A DNA stretch of 64,000 nt from Bradyrhizobium manausense (lineage in GTDB: Bacteria > Pseudomonadota > Alphaproteobacteria > Rhizobiales > Xanthobacteraceae). A program made the translations under genes and the position numbers. The stretch is from assembly GCF_018130615.1 (NCBI RefSeq), contig NZ_JAFCKB010000009.1, forward strand, positions 124,001 through 188,000. Direction: 5' to 3'. Below, one piece after another: positions 36,757-45,888 of the stretch. Numbering within the stretch: the stretch's first letter is position 1; each line of letters starts with the position of its first letter. The notes below the pieces were generated by a model, which was not told where the DNA came from, ran no database searches, and saw only the letters and a program-made list of their open reading frames with translations.

Positions 36757-37313
36757 AGTGCTATTCCATCAAACGACGACGGCAACAGGGGATGGCGACG
36801 GTCGCGCTCTGACAACTCGGCCAGCGGCAGCGGCCACGCGATGCCGACGCGCGGGTCCTCAACGTGAATCGCGCCCTCGCTCGCCGGAGCATAGGCGCAA
36901 CTGTGAAAATAGAGCAGCTCGCTGTCCGGCATCAGCGTCTGGAATCCGTGTGCGAACCCTTCCGGGATCAGCAACGCGCGGCCGTTGTCCTCGGACAATT
37001 CCACGCCGTGCCATTTCAGGAATGTCGGCGAGCCCCGGCGCAAGTCCACCGCCACGTCGAATACCTTGCCGCGGATGCAGTTGACGAGCTTCATTTCCGC
37101 GTGCGGCGGGTGCTGAAAATGCAGGCCGCGCACCGCGCCGCGCGCACGGGTCAGGGTCTGATTGATCTGGGCGATGGCTTGGCTCCAGCCGGCCGCAGCC
37201 AGCTCCTCGGCGCAGAACAGGCGGCTCAGAAAGCCGCGCGCGTCCGATAGACGGCCGCGCTCGACGAGCTTCAGGCCTGCAAGCGGCGTGTCGGTGATGA
37301 CGAAGCGGCTCAT
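36753..37313 (-). CDS. RmlC-like sugar-nucleotide 3(,5)-epimerase
   Basis: 186 residues, cupin fold of the dTDP-4-dehydrorhamnose 3,5-epimerase family. RGLHFQHPPHAEMKLV contains the catalytic His, KVFDVAVDLRRGSPTF follows, and IPEGFAHGFQTL is typical. The Tyr in ELLYFHSCAYAP is expected to be the general acid. Context shows a CDP-sugar substrate rather than dTDP, since rfbF and rfbG are upstream and no rmlA or rmlB is present. Whether it acts on C3, C5 or both cannot be read. ATGA overlaps link it to both neighbours. Confidence 0.87.
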   Translation of the reverse strand: MSRFVITDTPLAGLKLVERGRLSDARGFLSRLFCAEELAAAGWSQAIAQINQTLTRARGAVRGLHFQHPPHAEMKLVNCIRGKVFDVAVDLRRGSPTFLKWHGVELSEDNGRALLIPEGFAHGFQTLMPDSELLYFHSCAYAPASEGAIHVEDPRVGIAWPLPLAELSERDRRHPLLPSSFDGIAL

Positions 37314-38398
37314 GCGGACGGCCCCCGCGCGGCAACCATCTCGAAGTCCGCAATATCCTGCAGGCAGAGGCTTCGCGCGTCCTGCCGCTCCTCGCAGCGC
37401 CGGTACCAGGTCAACGTCCGTTCGACCGATTGTCCAAGCGGCCAGCGCGGCGCGATGCCGAGCGTATGCCGTACCTTCGCTGTCTCCAGCGCGAGCCAGC
37501 CGGCCTCATGAGGCCCTTCCTGTCCCCCTCCCCACGTCACCTCGCCCTTGCCGTAGGTTTGCCGGGCAAGCTCCACGACGTGGCGGACGCTGGCCGCTTC
37601 GGACGTGTCAGGACCGAAATTATAGGAACCCGCGAGGTCCGGGCTCAGCCAAAGGCGCTCGGCCAGCCGCAGATATCCCGCCAGCGGCTCAAGGACGTGC
37701 TGCCAGGGCCGGAACGCATCCGGCCGCCGCACGATCAGGGACTGGTTCGTGCTCCAGGCACGCACCGCATCAGGGATCAGGCGGTCCTCCGACCAATCGC
37801 CGCCACCAATCACATTGCCGGCGCGGGCCGAGGCCAGCGCCACGCCGGCGTTGGCAAGATAGGCATCACGATAACTGGCGATGACGATCTCGGCGGCAGC
37901 CTTGCTGGCGCTGTACGGATCGTGCCCGCCCAAGGCATCTGTCTCCCGATAGGGATAGACATGCTCGATATTGCGGTAGACCTTGTCCGTGGTGATTGCG
38001 ACCACCACGCGAACCGACGGCGTCGCACGAACGGCTTCCAGCAGGTTCGCAGTGCCCTGAACGTTGGTTGCGAAGGTCTGCAACGGCTCGCGATAACTCG
38101 TCCGGACCAGCGCCTGTGCCGCGAGGTGCAACACCACTTCGGGCTTGGCGGCACGAACGCGCTCGGCGAGCAGCTCGGCGTCGCGGATGTCGATCGAATG
38201 ACCTTCGATCAGCTCATCGATACCGGCGAGCTCGGCAAGACTGGGGGTCGTGGATGGCGGCAGGCTGACGCCGGTCACGCGGGCTCCGAGCCGGTGCAGC
38301 CAAAGCGCGAGCCAAGCCCCCTTGAAGCCGGTATGTCCCGTCAGCAGGACGCGCCGGCCCGCCCAGAATGAGGGATCGGGATTGATCTGCCCGGTCAT
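37310..38398 (-). CDS. rfbG: CDP-glucose 4,6-dehydratase
   Basis: 362 residues, normal length. LLTGHTGFKGAWLALWLHRLGA is the NAD-binding hallmark of this subfamily. ITTDKVYRN and DPYSASKAAAEIV give the catalytic Thr-Asp-Lys and YxxxK, and GNVIGGGDWSEDRLIPD is also diagnostic. It makes CDP-4-keto-6-deoxyglucose, the branch point for CDP-sugars. It starts one base after the rfbF stop and overlaps the epimerase gene as ATGA. No ddhC/ddhD-type C3-deoxygenation genes are nearby, so a 3-deoxy sugar is not expected. Confidence 0.96.
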   Translation of the reverse strand: MTGQINPDPSFWAGRRVLLTGHTGFKGAWLALWLHRLGARVTGVSLPPSTTPSLAELAGIDELIEGHSIDIRDAELLAERVRAAKPEVVLHLAAQALVRTSYREPLQTFATNVQGTANLLEAVRATPSVRVVVAITTDKVYRNIEHVYPYRETDALGGHDPYSASKAAAEIVIASYRDAYLANAGVALASARAGNVIGGGDWSEDRLIPDAVRAWSTNQSLIVRRPDAFRPWQHVLEPLAGYLRLAERLWLSPDLAGSYNFGPDTSEAASVRHVVELARQTYGKGEVTWGGGQEGPHEAGWLALETAKVRHTLGIAPRWPLGQSVERTLTWYRRCEERQDARSLCLQDIADFEMVAARGPSA

Positions 38399-39169
38399 CT
38401 ACCAGATCTTCCACGGCGCCTTGCCGCTCGCCCACAGCTCTTCCAGCAAGTTCTTTTCCCGGAGCGTGTCCATCGGCTGCCAGAAGCCCTGGTGCGGATA
38501 GGCCATCAACTCGCCGCGCGCGGCAAGCTCGATCAAGGGCTGGTTCTCCCAGGACACCTGATCGTTGGCGATGAGATCGATGCAGGCGGGCGACAGCACG
38601 AAGAAGCCGCCATTGATCACGGCACCGTCGCCGCGGGGCTTTTCGGCAAAGGCCGTCACGCGATCTCCCGACCGCTGCAGCGCGCCGTATCGTCCCGGCG
38701 GAGTGACCGCGGTGATCGTCGCGAGCTTGCCGTGCCGGAGATGGAAGTCGATCGAACCGCGGATGTCGACGTCGCTGAGGCCATCACCATAGGTGAAGCA
38801 GAACGCGTTTTCGCCCCTGAGATGGTCGGCGACGCGCTTCAACCGGCCCCCGGTCATGGTGTCGTCGCCAGTGTCGATCAGCGTGACGCGCCAGGGCTCG
38901 GCTTTGCGCTGGTGAACTTCCATGTGGTTTTGCGTCATGTCGAACGTGACGTCGGACATATGCAGGAAGTAGTTCGCAAAATACTCCTTGATCACGTAGC
39001 CCTTGTAGCCGCAGCAAATCACGAAGTCGTTGACGCCGTGCGCTGAATACAACTTCAGGATGTGCCACAGGATCGGACGGCCGCCAATCTCGACCATCGG
39101 TTTCGGTTTGACGGAAGTCTCCTCGGAAATTCTGGTCCCGAGCCCGCCTGCTAGAATAACGGCTTTCAC
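38399..39169 (-). CDS. rfbF: glucose-1-phosphate cytidylyltransferase
   Basis: 256 residues. [23 protein letters not shown] is the nucleotidyltransferase signature with the Arg and Lys that bind CTP and sugar phosphate. YGDGLSDVD holds the metal-binding Asp, and [18 protein letters not shown] is the usual C-terminus. It makes CDP-glucose from CTP and glucose-1-phosphate. The start codon is GTG at 39169, with a weak GGA about ten bases upstream. It is the first gene of a five-gene operon for a CDP-linked sugar. Confidence 0.97.
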   Translation of the reverse strand: MKAVILAGGLGTRISEETSVKPKPMVEIGGRPILWHILKLYSAHGVNDFVICCGYKGYVIKEYFANYFLHMSDVTFDMTQNHMEVHQRKAEPWRVTLIDTGDDTMTGGRLKRVADHLRGENAFCFTYGDGLSDVDIRGSIDFHLRHGKLATITAVTPPGRYGALQRSGDRVTAFAEKPRGDGAVINGGFFVLSPACIDLIANDQVSWENQPLIELAARGELMAYPHQGFWQPMDTLREKNLLEELWASGKAPWKIW

Positions 39170-39184
39170 AAGTAGTATCCGGTT

Positions 39185-39231
39185 TGCCCTGATAGGGCAG
39201 GTAGTGCGTGGAATTGACGCGGATTGTCAAT
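39185..39231 (-). promoter_or_regulatory. leader hairpin and inverted repeat upstream of rfbF
   Basis: TGCCCT-GAT-AGGGCA (39185-39199) is a perfect six-base hairpin. ATTGAC-N7-GTCAAT (39213-39231) is an inverted repeat that includes a TTGACA on the minus strand usable as a -35 element. A convincing -10 was not found at the right spacing. These are candidates for control of the CDP-sugar operon. Confidence 0.35.
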
Positions 39232-39339
39232 ACCGGAACACTAATCGATGGTTCTGGTCAATGCACAGCTCCGCCAGCCATTTTTGGCAACCGGCGACCT
39301 CGATTTGCGGGCGCGGTGCCCGAGTGCGATGGGCTTCGA

Positions 39340-40326
39340 TCAGTTGAATCTGGGCGGCGGTGGCCTGTCGTCGTCCCAGTTCCAGGGATGAACCCAGCTG
39401 AGCTTCTCCAGATATTGGCGATGGGCAGGGCCTGCCTCGCTGAAATTCACGGTGCGATTGTCCGCAACGATAAGGTTTTCCTGCTCGCCAGTCCTGAATG
39501 TGGAAGACGATCTCCATTCCGGAATGCGATAAACCCTGCCGTGCCGATCGATGACAACTGGCTGTAAGCCCTGCGTCAGGATCTGCTTCGTCATCGAGCG
39601 GCGGCCGCTCTCGAATCCGTAGGTGTCGGATTTCGATTTGAAGCTTGGCAATTCGAGGGCAAGGAAGCGAGCCCGATCCATCATGAACGCGTTCGTTCGA
39701 AGATGGGGGTTGGGAAATCGACCGAAGCGATAATACCTGACCGCGTAGTCGAACGGTGCGGAGAGATACAGCCTGGCGGCACTTGCCCTGCCCGCGTGAG
39801 CGGTGCCGCCCTCCGGCTGCACGTGCTCGACGGATTGATGAAGCGTGGCCGGCAAGCCCAGCATCCTTCGCACCAGGAAAACCACCGTCGCCTCCGGGCC
39901 GGCAGTATTAGCTGCCCAGGACCCCGTCGCACCGACCACTCCGACTTCAGGGCGGTCCAAGGCCCGATCGAAATGCTCGAGCCAGTTGTCAGCCAAAATC
40001 TGGCTGAACGTATTGAGGAACAAGAGACGGCGGTTGAGCACGAGCCTGGCTGCCTTCACGTACGCGCCAACGTCGAAGCCGAGGTCGTCGACCTCCACGG
40101 CGTTGATGGGAACGCCGGCAAACAGCGCATTCGCCCTCGCCAGACTTTGCTGATCAGGAAATCCCTTGAAGACGACAATCAGATCGTGATCTCGGCCGGC
40201 GGGATGAGCAAGATAGCTCTCCAGGAAGCGACGGACCGGTCGCTCTCCCTCGGCGAAGCGACAAAGATAGATGACCCCTACGTCCCGCACGGCCGTTCCT
40301 GTATCCATCGATGCGGCATCCCGCAC
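39340..40326 (-). CDS. glycosyltransferase-like protein of unknown specificity
   Basis: 328 residues (an in-frame ATG at 40308 is possible). DVGVIYLCRFAEGERPVRRFLESYL followed by DHDLIVVFKGF and VDDLGFDVGAYVKAARLVLNRRLLFLN gives an alternating strand-helix pattern like the N-terminal part of GT-A enzymes. RTNAFMMDRARFLAL and YGFESGRRSMTKQIL follow. No clear DxD metal motif is visible except near VDDLGFD. I recognise it only as a protein that recurs in bradyrhizobial polysaccharide loci. It stands just upstream of the CDP-sugar operon on the same strand and may transfer that sugar. Confidence 0.55.
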   Translation of the reverse strand: MRDAASMDTGTAVRDVGVIYLCRFAEGERPVRRFLESYLAHPAGRDHDLIVVFKGFPDQQSLARANALFAGVPINAVEVDDLGFDVGAYVKAARLVLNRRLLFLNTFSQILADNWLEHFDRALDRPEVGVVGATGSWAANTAGPEATVVFLVRRMLGLPATLHQSVEHVQPEGGTAHAGRASAARLYLSAPFDYAVRYYRFGRFPNPHLRTNAFMMDRARFLALELPSFKSKSDTYGFESGRRSMTKQILTQGLQPVVIDRHGRVYRIPEWRSSSTFRTGEQENLIVADNRTVNFSEAGPAHRQYLEKLSWVHPWNWDDDRPPPPRFN

Positions 40327-40519
40327 CTCGCTGTTGACCTACACAAGAGGCGGACCATCGCCAACCCGATTCAGTGCTTGTCGGCGGTTTCTTACCCCCG
40401 TATGTTCCGCCGCGGACGATCTCAGAGACCGGCGTCAGCTCTCGGCTCTCGATTCTCAGCCATCACAGCGCAAGCCCAGGTGACGGACGGCCAGGACGCC
40501 GTCTTCTTTCCGGAGTCAA

Positions 40520-41860
40520 ATGAAGACTTTTCGCCGGTACTTGAACCGCAACTCCATTGGGGCTGCCAGTGTATTTTCCGCGCTGGTTGCCGGTGCGGGC
40601 TTCTCGTTCCTGTTCAATGTGCTGCTTGCCCGCGTGATTGGCGCCTCCGGCGTCGGGCTCTATTTCATCTCGACGACCATTGTTGATATCGGGGCGACGG
40701 TCTCGCGCCTCGGCATGGAGAGCGCCGTTCTGCGCTTCACGGCCATCGCCAACACGCAAGGCGACCGGGCCGGCCTCGCGGCGCTCTACCGAAGAAGCCT
40801 CGGGCTCGCCGTGGGCGCCGCAATCATCATTGCCATCCCCGCATGGCTGATCGTTTCCCTGATCGGCCTCGGGGGAAACAGAGCCGGCGAACTCCAAGCC
40901 ATGCTTCCGCTGGTGGTTCTATCGTTCGCACCCGTCGCGGTGCGGGCGATCCAGGCCGAGTTCTACAAGGGAATTGGCGCTCCCGGGACCGGCACCTTGA
41001 TCCACTCGATGCTGCCGCCACTCGTGTTGCTGATCGGGGGCGTGGTCCTCTGGTATCTCGCCGCGATCGATTTCCAGGCAGTGATGATCACCTACGTTGT
41101 CGTGGCCTTTGCTTGCATGCTCGTCGGCTTCGTGCTCTGGAGCCGGCGCCGGCCCGGCATCTGGCGGCAGCAAGGCGCGTTCGACATACGGCTCCTGCTG
41201 CGAACCAGCATGCCGCTGCTGTTCGTGAGCTTTGGATATCTGGCGATGAACTGGACCGATATTCTTGCTCTGGGCAGCTATGCTGATCCCAGCGAAGTCG
41301 GCTTCTACGGTGTGGCGCGGCGGCTCACGATCCTGACGACGACATTCGTGATGGCGTCGGTGAACAGCGTTGCCGGACCGCAATTTGCGGCCCTGCACGC
41401 TCAGCACGACGATGCGGCGCTGGCACGGCTGGCCCGTCAATGCACGTTCTCGATGCTGGCGGCCACACTCCCGGTCATATTGGCTCTTCTGATTTTCCCG
41501 GAGATCGTTCTGGGATTCTTCGGTCCACAATTCGAACAGGGTGCCTGGCCACTGCGAATCCTGGCGCTTGGGCAGTTGGTCATGATCGCAATCGGACCGG
41601 TCGAAACGCTGCTCATCATGACCGGCCACGGCAAGCAAATGCGCAACATCATCGGGGCGACGGCCGTCGCCAACGTCATCGGCAATCTGGTGCTGGTGCC
41701 CTCGTATGGAGCCGTCGGAGCTGCTTCCAGCACCGCTTTCTGCCTCGCGGCGATGGATGTCGCATGTCTGTTGATGGTGCGAAAAAAACTGAACATCACG
41801 ACATGGAGCGCCCGGGTCCGACGGCCGGACGGCGAGCGGCATTCAGCCGCCGCGCCTTAA
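40520..41860 (+). CDS. polysaccharide flippase (Wzx-like), copy 2
   Basis: 446 residues with twelve to fourteen membrane segments of the Polysacc_synt type. It is paralogous to 30161-31489: both share the pattern LNRNSIGAA / ANRNAIGAA, VIGASGVGLYFIS / LIGAAGLGLYFLS, MTGHGKQMRN / MTGHEKLMRN and VPSYGAVGAASSTA / VPPLGALGAAISTA. It should flip lipid-linked oligosaccharides. A second flippase within 11 kb suggests a second glycan repeat unit or lipid carrier substrate. It lies between two minus-strand glycosyltransferase genes. Confidence 0.88.
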   Translation: MKTFRRYLNRNSIGAASVFSALVAGAGFSFLFNVLLARVIGASGVGLYFISTTIVDIGATVSRLGMESAVLRFTAIANTQGDRAGLAALYRRSLGLAVGAAIIIAIPAWLIVSLIGLGGNRAGELQAMLPLVVLSFAPVAVRAIQAEFYKGIGAPGTGTLIHSMLPPLVLLIGGVVLWYLAAIDFQAVMITYVVVAFACMLVGFVLWSRRRPGIWRQQGAFDIRLLLRTSMPLLFVSFGYLAMNWTDILALGSYADPSEVGFYGVARRLTILTTTFVMASVNSVAGPQFAALHAQHDDAALARLARQCTFSMLAATLPVILALLIFPEIVLGFFGPQFEQGAWPLRILALGQLVMIAIGPVETLLIMTGHGKQMRNIIGATAVANVIGNLVLVPSYGAVGAASSTAFCLAAMDVACLLMVRKKLNITTWSARVRRPDGERHSAAAP

Positions 41861-41910
41861 AACTCGCCTTAGGGCTCCTCCCGCCAATTCGCGGACGAGC
41901 GCCCGTCGGC

Positions 41911-42972
41911 TCATTCCGCGTGCATCCAGAAGCGACGGTACAACTCCCACAGCGGAACCGCCGTTCGGCGCATTGGCGACATGTTGAGCGCCTCGATGAG
42001 CTTGAGCGGGAGCGACGCCCGGATCGAGGCAGCCATCGCGGGCTCGCGCTTGCCAAGCGATGCGACGAGCTTGTCCGCGGCCGCAGCATCGATCCTGCGG
42101 CCCATCTGGCACGCCTCCAGCAGCGCCAGGATGTACAGGTTTCGATGATATCTCAGCATGAAGCCGGCAGCGTGCTTCGACACCACGGCCTGTGCGTCGC
42201 TATCCGACTGGATGTAGACGTCGAGGAAATCCGCGAACTGATTGAGCCCGGACAGCAAAGAAGGCCAGGCCGACGGCTGCGTGGTCGATTCTTTCCGCGG
42301 GTGCATTCGGATCGCGCAGAGGTCGGCCGGATCGAACGCCTTGTAGCCCCCCTGCATCAGGGACAACCACAGGGCATCATCCGCGAAGAATAGCCGCTCG
42401 AAATGTGGAATGCCGCCGATCCGATCATAATCAGCCGATCGCATGACGACGCCGGTCCCGCTGACGTCGCGCTGGTACGTGAGCCGGCCTTCCAAATATT
42501 GCGCAGGGGTCTCTCGTTCAGGGACCGGGCGACAGGCGCGAATCGTCTGGCCGACCGTGTCGATGAAGCGAAAGCCGGTCTGATAGAGCTTCGCGTCGGG
42601 GAACCGTCCGATGGCGCGATTGATGGTCAAGAGGAAATCGGGATCGAGCAGATCGTCGTGGCCGATCAACGTCATGTATTCCCGCTTCTCGACCCCGACA
42701 GCCCGCGCCCAGCTATCGACGATCGAAAGCGACGACGACGACCCGTACAGCCGAATGCGACTGTCTCCCAGGGACCTCAGCCAGGGAACGGTGTCGTCGG
42801 TGCTCTGATTGTCCAGGACGATGAGATCGAAATCCGGGTAAGTCTGGGCCAGAATGCTTTGGACACAGTCCTGGACATACGGCCAGCCGTTGCGAACCGG
42901 TAGGATAACACTAAAGCTCGGCACACTATTGAATCCACGGTCGCGCGCAGCACGCTGCTGAGAATATCGCAC
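41911..42972 (-). CDS. GT2-family glycosyltransferase
   Basis: About 353 residues. SFSVILPVRNGWPYVQDCVQSIL starts the GT-A domain, LIVLDNQSTDDT is the first Asp motif and LIGHDDLLDPDFL is the metal-binding DxD region; FFADDALWLSLMQGG is the acceptor-side motif. The C-terminal 100 residues are helical. The start codon is uncertain: GTG at 42972 (used) or GTG at 42924 just before PSFSVILP, neither with a clear ribosome-binding site. It likely adds one sugar of the second glycan module. Confidence 0.82.
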   Translation of the reverse strand: MRYSQQRAARDRGFNSVPSFSVILPVRNGWPYVQDCVQSILAQTYPDFDLIVLDNQSTDDTVPWLRSLGDSRIRLYGSSSSLSIVDSWARAVGVEKREYMTLIGHDDLLDPDFLLTINRAIGRFPDAKLYQTGFRFIDTVGQTIRACRPVPERETPAQYLEGRLTYQRDVSGTGVVMRSADYDRIGGIPHFERLFFADDALWLSLMQGGYKAFDPADLCAIRMHPRKESTTQPSAWPSLLSGLNQFADFLDVYIQSDSDAQAVVSKHAAGFMLRYHRNLYILALLEACQMGRRIDAAAADKLVASLGKREPAMAASIRASLPLKLIEALNMSPMRRTAVPLWELYRRFWMHAE

Positions 42973-43315
42973 TCAATCTCGAGCGTCTCACCAAAAGACC
43001 GCTTTTCGGCACGGGACAGAATTCAGCGGCCAGCTTTGATATCCCCAACGTCGACACAAATGCAAGTTGCATGAGCGTAATTGAGTTGCTCAACTTGGCT
43101 CCTTCTGGTCCGAACATCTCGTTCATTCATCATGGGCGCCCTGCACGGCAAGAATGCCATCGAGAGACACGCTTTCACGAGGTCAATCGTGTCACAAGAT
43201 TGCGGTTCGGTTTGGATAGATCTGCCTCAGTTGTGGCCGTGCCGTGGCTAAGCGAGGCTTGATTCAGCCTGTGGTACGAGGATAGGTTCGCGGCCACTCA
43301 GAGGAAGCCGCTTCA
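42973..43315. other. 343-base spacer with no recognised gene
   Basis: Short frames on both strands (for example 42926-43126 minus and 43071-43262 plus) have no recognisable domains and no ribosome-binding site. Base composition is slightly more A/T-rich than that of the flanking genes. It probably contains the divergent promoters of the GT2 and polymerase-like genes. Confidence 0.5.
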
Positions 43316-44482
43316 ATGCTCGCCAATCCGTTCTTGATCTACATCCTTACTTTTGGCAGCGCTATTGCGATCTATCAGCTGGGATGGTCCGAGATATATC
43401 CCCCGACGACGCGGGGCTTGGTGCTGTTCTTCGCGTTCAGCTTTGTCGTTGCGGGCGTCGCAGGCTGGCTGGTGCAACCCCGGGTTCGTTCGATAAGGGC
43501 CTACCGTGCAGGCCTCCTGCCGGGCTGGGCGGTCGCCGTGCCTCTCGCCTGCTTTGCCGCCGATCTTGCTTATGCCGGCAGCGTGCCCCTGATCGACATG
43601 ATCCGCGGGCAGTTTCACTACACGTCCTTCAAGGGCATGCCCTCGCTGCATGTTTTCGCGGTCACGTTCGGCAGCGTGTTCTCCACCATCCGCTTCGCCG
43701 ACTTCCTCTATGAGACCGGCCGCGTGCGCTGGCGCTATCTTGGCGAGGCTACGCTTCCAATCATCTTCCTTCTTTCGATCGTCTACCGGGGACCCGCACT
43801 GATCGTGCTGACGTCCTGGGTTTTCGTCTTCCTTATTTATCTCCCGCGCATCCGAGTGAGCCATGTCGTGAGTATGGTCGCCCTCGGAACACTGCTGCTC
43901 TTTGGTGCCGCCAAATTTGGCGAAGCGCGAAGCGGTAATGTCAATGGCCTGGGGCACGCGACTGAAGCATTCCACGGATCAAACCTCGGGCCAGTCGCGT
44001 TTTGGCTGTTTCTCTATTCAACCGGCCCGCTTGCGAACTTTCAGTACGCCGTCTCGACCGTCAAGCCACCATACGATCTGAAGAAGATTCCAGAATACGC
44101 CGTGAGCGAACTTCTGCCGGATGCGATCTCGCATCGGATCCTGCCCAGGCTCGGCGTCAGTCCGGACAGGAACATCCCCGAATTTTCAGATAACTTCAAC
44201 GTTTCGAGCGTGTTCAGCCGATCATGGATCTTCTTCGGATGGTTCAGCGTCCTGACGACGTTCGCTGTCTTCATCTTCATTCTGTACGCCTATATCGGCG
44301 TGATCCGCACATCGCCGCTCGCAGTTCCCTCTCTTGCGCTCCTCAATACGTTCGTCGTTTACAATCTGTTCGACAACATGATTGCGACGACCAGCATAGG
44401 CATTCAGATCGTGTGGCCGCTGCTCCTCGGCCTGCTCCTGAAGAAGCGTGCTTCGTTCGAGGCGGAGCCATTACGCGCCTGA
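43316..44482 (+). CDS. polymerase-like (Wzy-type) membrane protein, copy 2
   Basis: 388 residues with about ten membrane segments and a large loop (about residues 190-285). It is clearly paralogous to 33438-34637: NPFLIYILTFGSAIAIYQLGW, TIRFADFLYE, IVYRGPALIV and TGPLANFQYAVSTV occur in the same order. Proposed to polymerise the repeat unit handled by flippase copy 2. Alternative roles are O-antigen ligase or a general polymerase. The start ATG 43316 aligns with that of the paralogue; GAGGAAG lies about nine bases upstream. Confidence 0.72.
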   Translation: MLANPFLIYILTFGSAIAIYQLGWSEIYPPTTRGLVLFFAFSFVVAGVAGWLVQPRVRSIRAYRAGLLPGWAVAVPLACFAADLAYAGSVPLIDMIRGQFHYTSFKGMPSLHVFAVTFGSVFSTIRFADFLYETGRVRWRYLGEATLPIIFLLSIVYRGPALIVLTSWVFVFLIYLPRIRVSHVVSMVALGTLLLFGAAKFGEARSGNVNGLGHATEAFHGSNLGPVAFWLFLYSTGPLANFQYAVSTVKPPYDLKKIPEYAVSELLPDAISHRILPRLGVSPDRNIPEFSDNFNVSSVFSRSWIFFGWFSVLTTFAVFIFILYAYIGVIRTSPLAVPSLALLNTFVVYNLFDNMIATTSIGIQIVWPLLLGLLLKKRASFEAEPLRA

Positions 44483-44547
44483 CGCGCGTCGCCTTGCTCG
44501 CACCGACAATTCCGCAGCGCGGGGTTCGTCGGCTGCTTGCGCGGAGG

Positions 44548-45888
44548 TTACTTGCCGCTGGCAGGCAAGGCGTCCCGCGGCATCAGGTACCAGAGCAGGA
44601 AGAGCAGAGCCCCGCCATGCGTCAGCAGGGCCGTTGAAAGCGGAACGTTCAGGAGGTTCTGCACGAGCATGCCTCCCGATACCAGAACGAAAGACGCCGG
44701 CAGGCCAGCCGATGCCCGGTTTCCGAAAGCGATCACCATTCCGCAAAGGAAGACCGTGACCGGCGCATAGAGCATGCCCACGGAGGCGATCCCCTCGGTG
44801 GTGAACAGGGAGGCGTTGTAGGTTCCGCCTCCGGGGAAATACTTCAGCATCACGACCCCCAACTGATCCTGATAGGGGCAGGCGATGAACGGCTTCAACA
44901 CCTTGATCTGGCAGAAATGGGTGAGCTCGTGACTGGCGAAAAATTCGTTGTAGAGGTCGAGTGCGAGCGACGGGACCGCGAGCAATCGGAAGTTCACGAT
45001 GAAATGGTAGGCCCCTGCAAACCGAACGACCGGACCAATGCCCCCGAGGAAGGTGAAGAGCAAAACTCCGGCAACGATCGGCAACAACAACGACAGAACA
45101 ACAACCACCCTCGCCTCGAACAATCTTGCGAGCAAGGCGAGAACGATCAACCAGGCCGGCGCGAAGAAAGCCATCTTGCTGACGGCGATCGGGTAGTAGA
45201 GCAGCATCAGCAGCACGACCGCACCGGCCCGCCAAAACGATTTCCGCGCGACGCAGTACGCGAACAGGAACGGCAGCAGCGAGCCCGAAGTGATGCCGAT
45301 CAGATAATTCACGCTGGTTGGCAGCGCGTCGGTCCGCAGCAGGGACGCATTGTCAGGTGACACAAATCTGAAATTGTAAGCCGCCCCGACGGCGACAGTC
45401 GCCGCGCAAACCAGGAAGAGAACCAGGAGCAGGCGATCGAACGATTTGACCGACAGCATTCGAATCTGCGGCAAGGACGATCGCAGGAACAGCACGGGCA
45501 GGAGAAAGACAATCGCCGACGCGGCAGCGGACAGCCGTGCAGCCTCGTGGTCATAGGCGCGGAGCGAGAAGAAGCTCAGCCACAGATAGCCCAGCACCAT
45601 GGAGCAGAGGTAGAAACCCACGAAGTAGCCGATACTGAACTCGGCAACGACGAAGAGCAGAAAAGCGGGTGCAAACAGCGCGACCGCCATCAGCGCCGAT
45701 GTCAGCGCGGCGGACCCGTACACGATTTGATATTCAGGATAGAGCTTGGAAACATTCGCGGCTGAGACGCAGAATACGGCAACGGACAGCACAATCAGGA
45801 CCGCCAGGATCGGGCGTATCGACCAGCCCCCGTTCGCGGAGCCGGACCCCGGCAAGGCGTTGGCCTGATCGGGCTGCAAGATCTTCAA
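44548..45888 (-). CDS. multi-spanning membrane protein, polymerase- or ligase-like
   Basis: 446 residues with about eleven to twelve hydrophobic segments. A loop around residues 310-380 ([29 protein letters not shown]) would face the periplasm. It does not resemble the two polymerase-like paralogues closely. The layout suits an O-antigen polymerase or similar protein in the oligosaccharide-repeat polymerase group. The only start in the right place is TTG 45888, which overlaps the purU stop as TTGA; no other Met occurs before the first membrane segment. Function is not assigned. Confidence 0.6.
   Translation of the reverse strand: MKILQPDQANALPGSGSANGGWSIRPILAVLIVLSVAVFCVSAANVSKLYPEYQIVYGSAALTSALMAVALFAPAFLLFVVAEFSIGYFVGFYLCSMVLGYLWLSFFSLRAYDHEAARLSAAASAIVFLLPVLFLRSSLPQIRMLSVKSFDRLLLVLFLVCAATVAVGAAYNFRFVSPDNASLLRTDALPTSVNYLIGITSGSLLPFLFAYCVARKSFWRAGAVVLLMLLYYPIAVSKMAFFAPAWLIVLALLARLFEARVVVVLSLLLPIVAGVLLFTFLGGIGPVVRFAGAYHFIVNFRLLAVPSLALDLYNEFFASHELTHFCQIKVLKPFIACPYQDQLGVVMLKYFPGGGTYNASLFTTEGIASVGMLYAPVTVFLCGMVIAFGNRASAGLPASFVLVSGGMLVQNLLNVPLSTALLTHGGALLFLLWYLMPRDALPASGK

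Noticed and set aside
42926-43126. Small minus-strand frame in the spacer
   Set aside because: No ribosome-binding site, no domain, and it overlaps the GT2 start.
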